5,412 nt of DNA, taken from positions 1 through 5,412 of the forward strand of contig UQRW01000082.1 of assembly GCA_900543515.1 (NCBI GenBank). Direction: 5' to 3'. Below the pieces are notes generated by a model. It worked only from the letters and a program-made list of their open reading frames with translations, ran no database searches and had not been told where the DNA came from. Of the stretch, positions 5,349 through 5,412 are shown one piece after another. Origin of the DNA: an uncultured Collinsella sp. Its GTDB lineage: Bacteria; Actinomycetota; Coriobacteriia; Coriobacteriales; Coriobacteriaceae. Position 1 is the first letter of the stretch, and every line of letters starts with the position of its first letter. The translations under genes and the position numbers were made by a program.

Positions 5349-5362
5349 CCCCTCAAGAGGGG
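5349..5362. repeat. Near-perfect 14-bp palindrome
   Basis: CCCCTC and GAGGGG flank AA on the plus strand. As RNA it would form a 5-6 bp GC-rich hairpin, but neither strand has a T-run after it: the minus strand continues TTAAAC, the plus strand GTGCGG. It may be a weak terminator of a gene to the right or an operator. Confidence 0.35.
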
Positions 5363-5375
5363 GTGCGGACGATTT

Positions 5376-5402
5376 CTTGGACCGCGCCTAGGCGTATCCA
5401 AG
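5376..5402. repeat. Nested inverted repeat at the right edge
   Basis: CTTGGA (5376-5381) and TCCAAG (5397-5402) enclose the perfect palindrome CGCCTAGGCG (5385-5394). The folded form has an asymmetric gap of 3 against 2 bases. On the plus strand one extra G-U pair is possible. There is no T-run after it on either strand, so it is not an evident terminator. Confidence 0.4.
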
Positions 5403-5412
5403 CTTCCTGCGG

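Larger units (their letters stand above)
5262..5412. other. Right-edge stretch without an identifiable gene
   Basis: No complete gene is visible between the DUF1846 promoter and the window edge. A minus-strand frame is open from the edge for 19 codons to a TGA at 5353-5355, and another from the edge closes after 7 codons at 5389; either could be the tail of a gene outside, and neither tail is recognisable. The stretch also holds two palindromic sequences, listed separately. Confidence 0.45.

Noticed and set aside
5353..5412. Tail of a minus-strand gene entering from the right
   Set aside because: A 19-codon open frame is too short to judge and uses rare codons (ATA, CTA); no recognisable C-terminus. 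Left as a possibility in the region entry.
1..5412. CRISPR arrays, tRNA, rRNA, insertion sequences, toxin-antitoxin or defence systems
   Set aside because: No regular spaced repeats, cloverleaf, transposase or typical defence proteins are visible; XerD here is the chromosomal housekeeping type and not evidence for an integrated element.

Overview
The window looks like ordinary chromosomal DNA from a GC-rich actinobacterium of the class Coriobacteriia, most likely Collinsella or a close relative. The reasons are the GC-rich coding sequence, the Gram-positive type of XerD, pyrG lying directly before xerD (in Mycobacterium tuberculosis pyrG and the xerD-like gene are separated only by a NUDIX gene, Rv1699-Rv1701), and a full-length DUF1846 protein. 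The genus is an inference; the class is more secure than the genus.

All four genes I can support are on the minus strand. Read in the direction of transcription (right to left) they are: a DUF1846 protein of unknown function (5213-3732) with its own promoter and terminator; a small winged-helix DNA-binding protein (3475-3137), also with its own leader and terminator; and the two-gene unit pyrG (CTP synthase, 2958-1297) and xerD (tyrosine recombinase, 1294-353), separated by 2 bases and closed by a long terminator hairpin. The window therefore holds three transcription units. Each of the three hairpins carries mismatches that become G-U pairs only in the minus-strand RNA, which supports this orientation independently of the coding evidence.

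PyrG makes CTP, and XerD resolves chromosome dimers, so the operon joins nucleotide supply to the end of the replication cycle. A perfect DnaA box in the pyrG leader fits that theme but may be chance. The winged-helix protein is a candidate regulator of itself, and possibly of pyrG, because the word GCAGGTAA occurs twice around its promoter and once on the pyrG ribosome binding site. That link is a hypothesis only.

The non-coding stretches are: 1-249, C-rich on the plus strand, with a G-quadruplex motif on the minus strand and a perfect 10-bp inverted repeat; 2959-3079, the pyrG promoter and leader; 3476-3664, the leader of the winged-helix gene; and 5262-5412, with two palindromes and no identifiable gene. 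I found no mobile element, CRISPR array, tRNA, rRNA or clear new system. The items most worth checking are the regulatory sequences around pyrG and the winged-helix gene.
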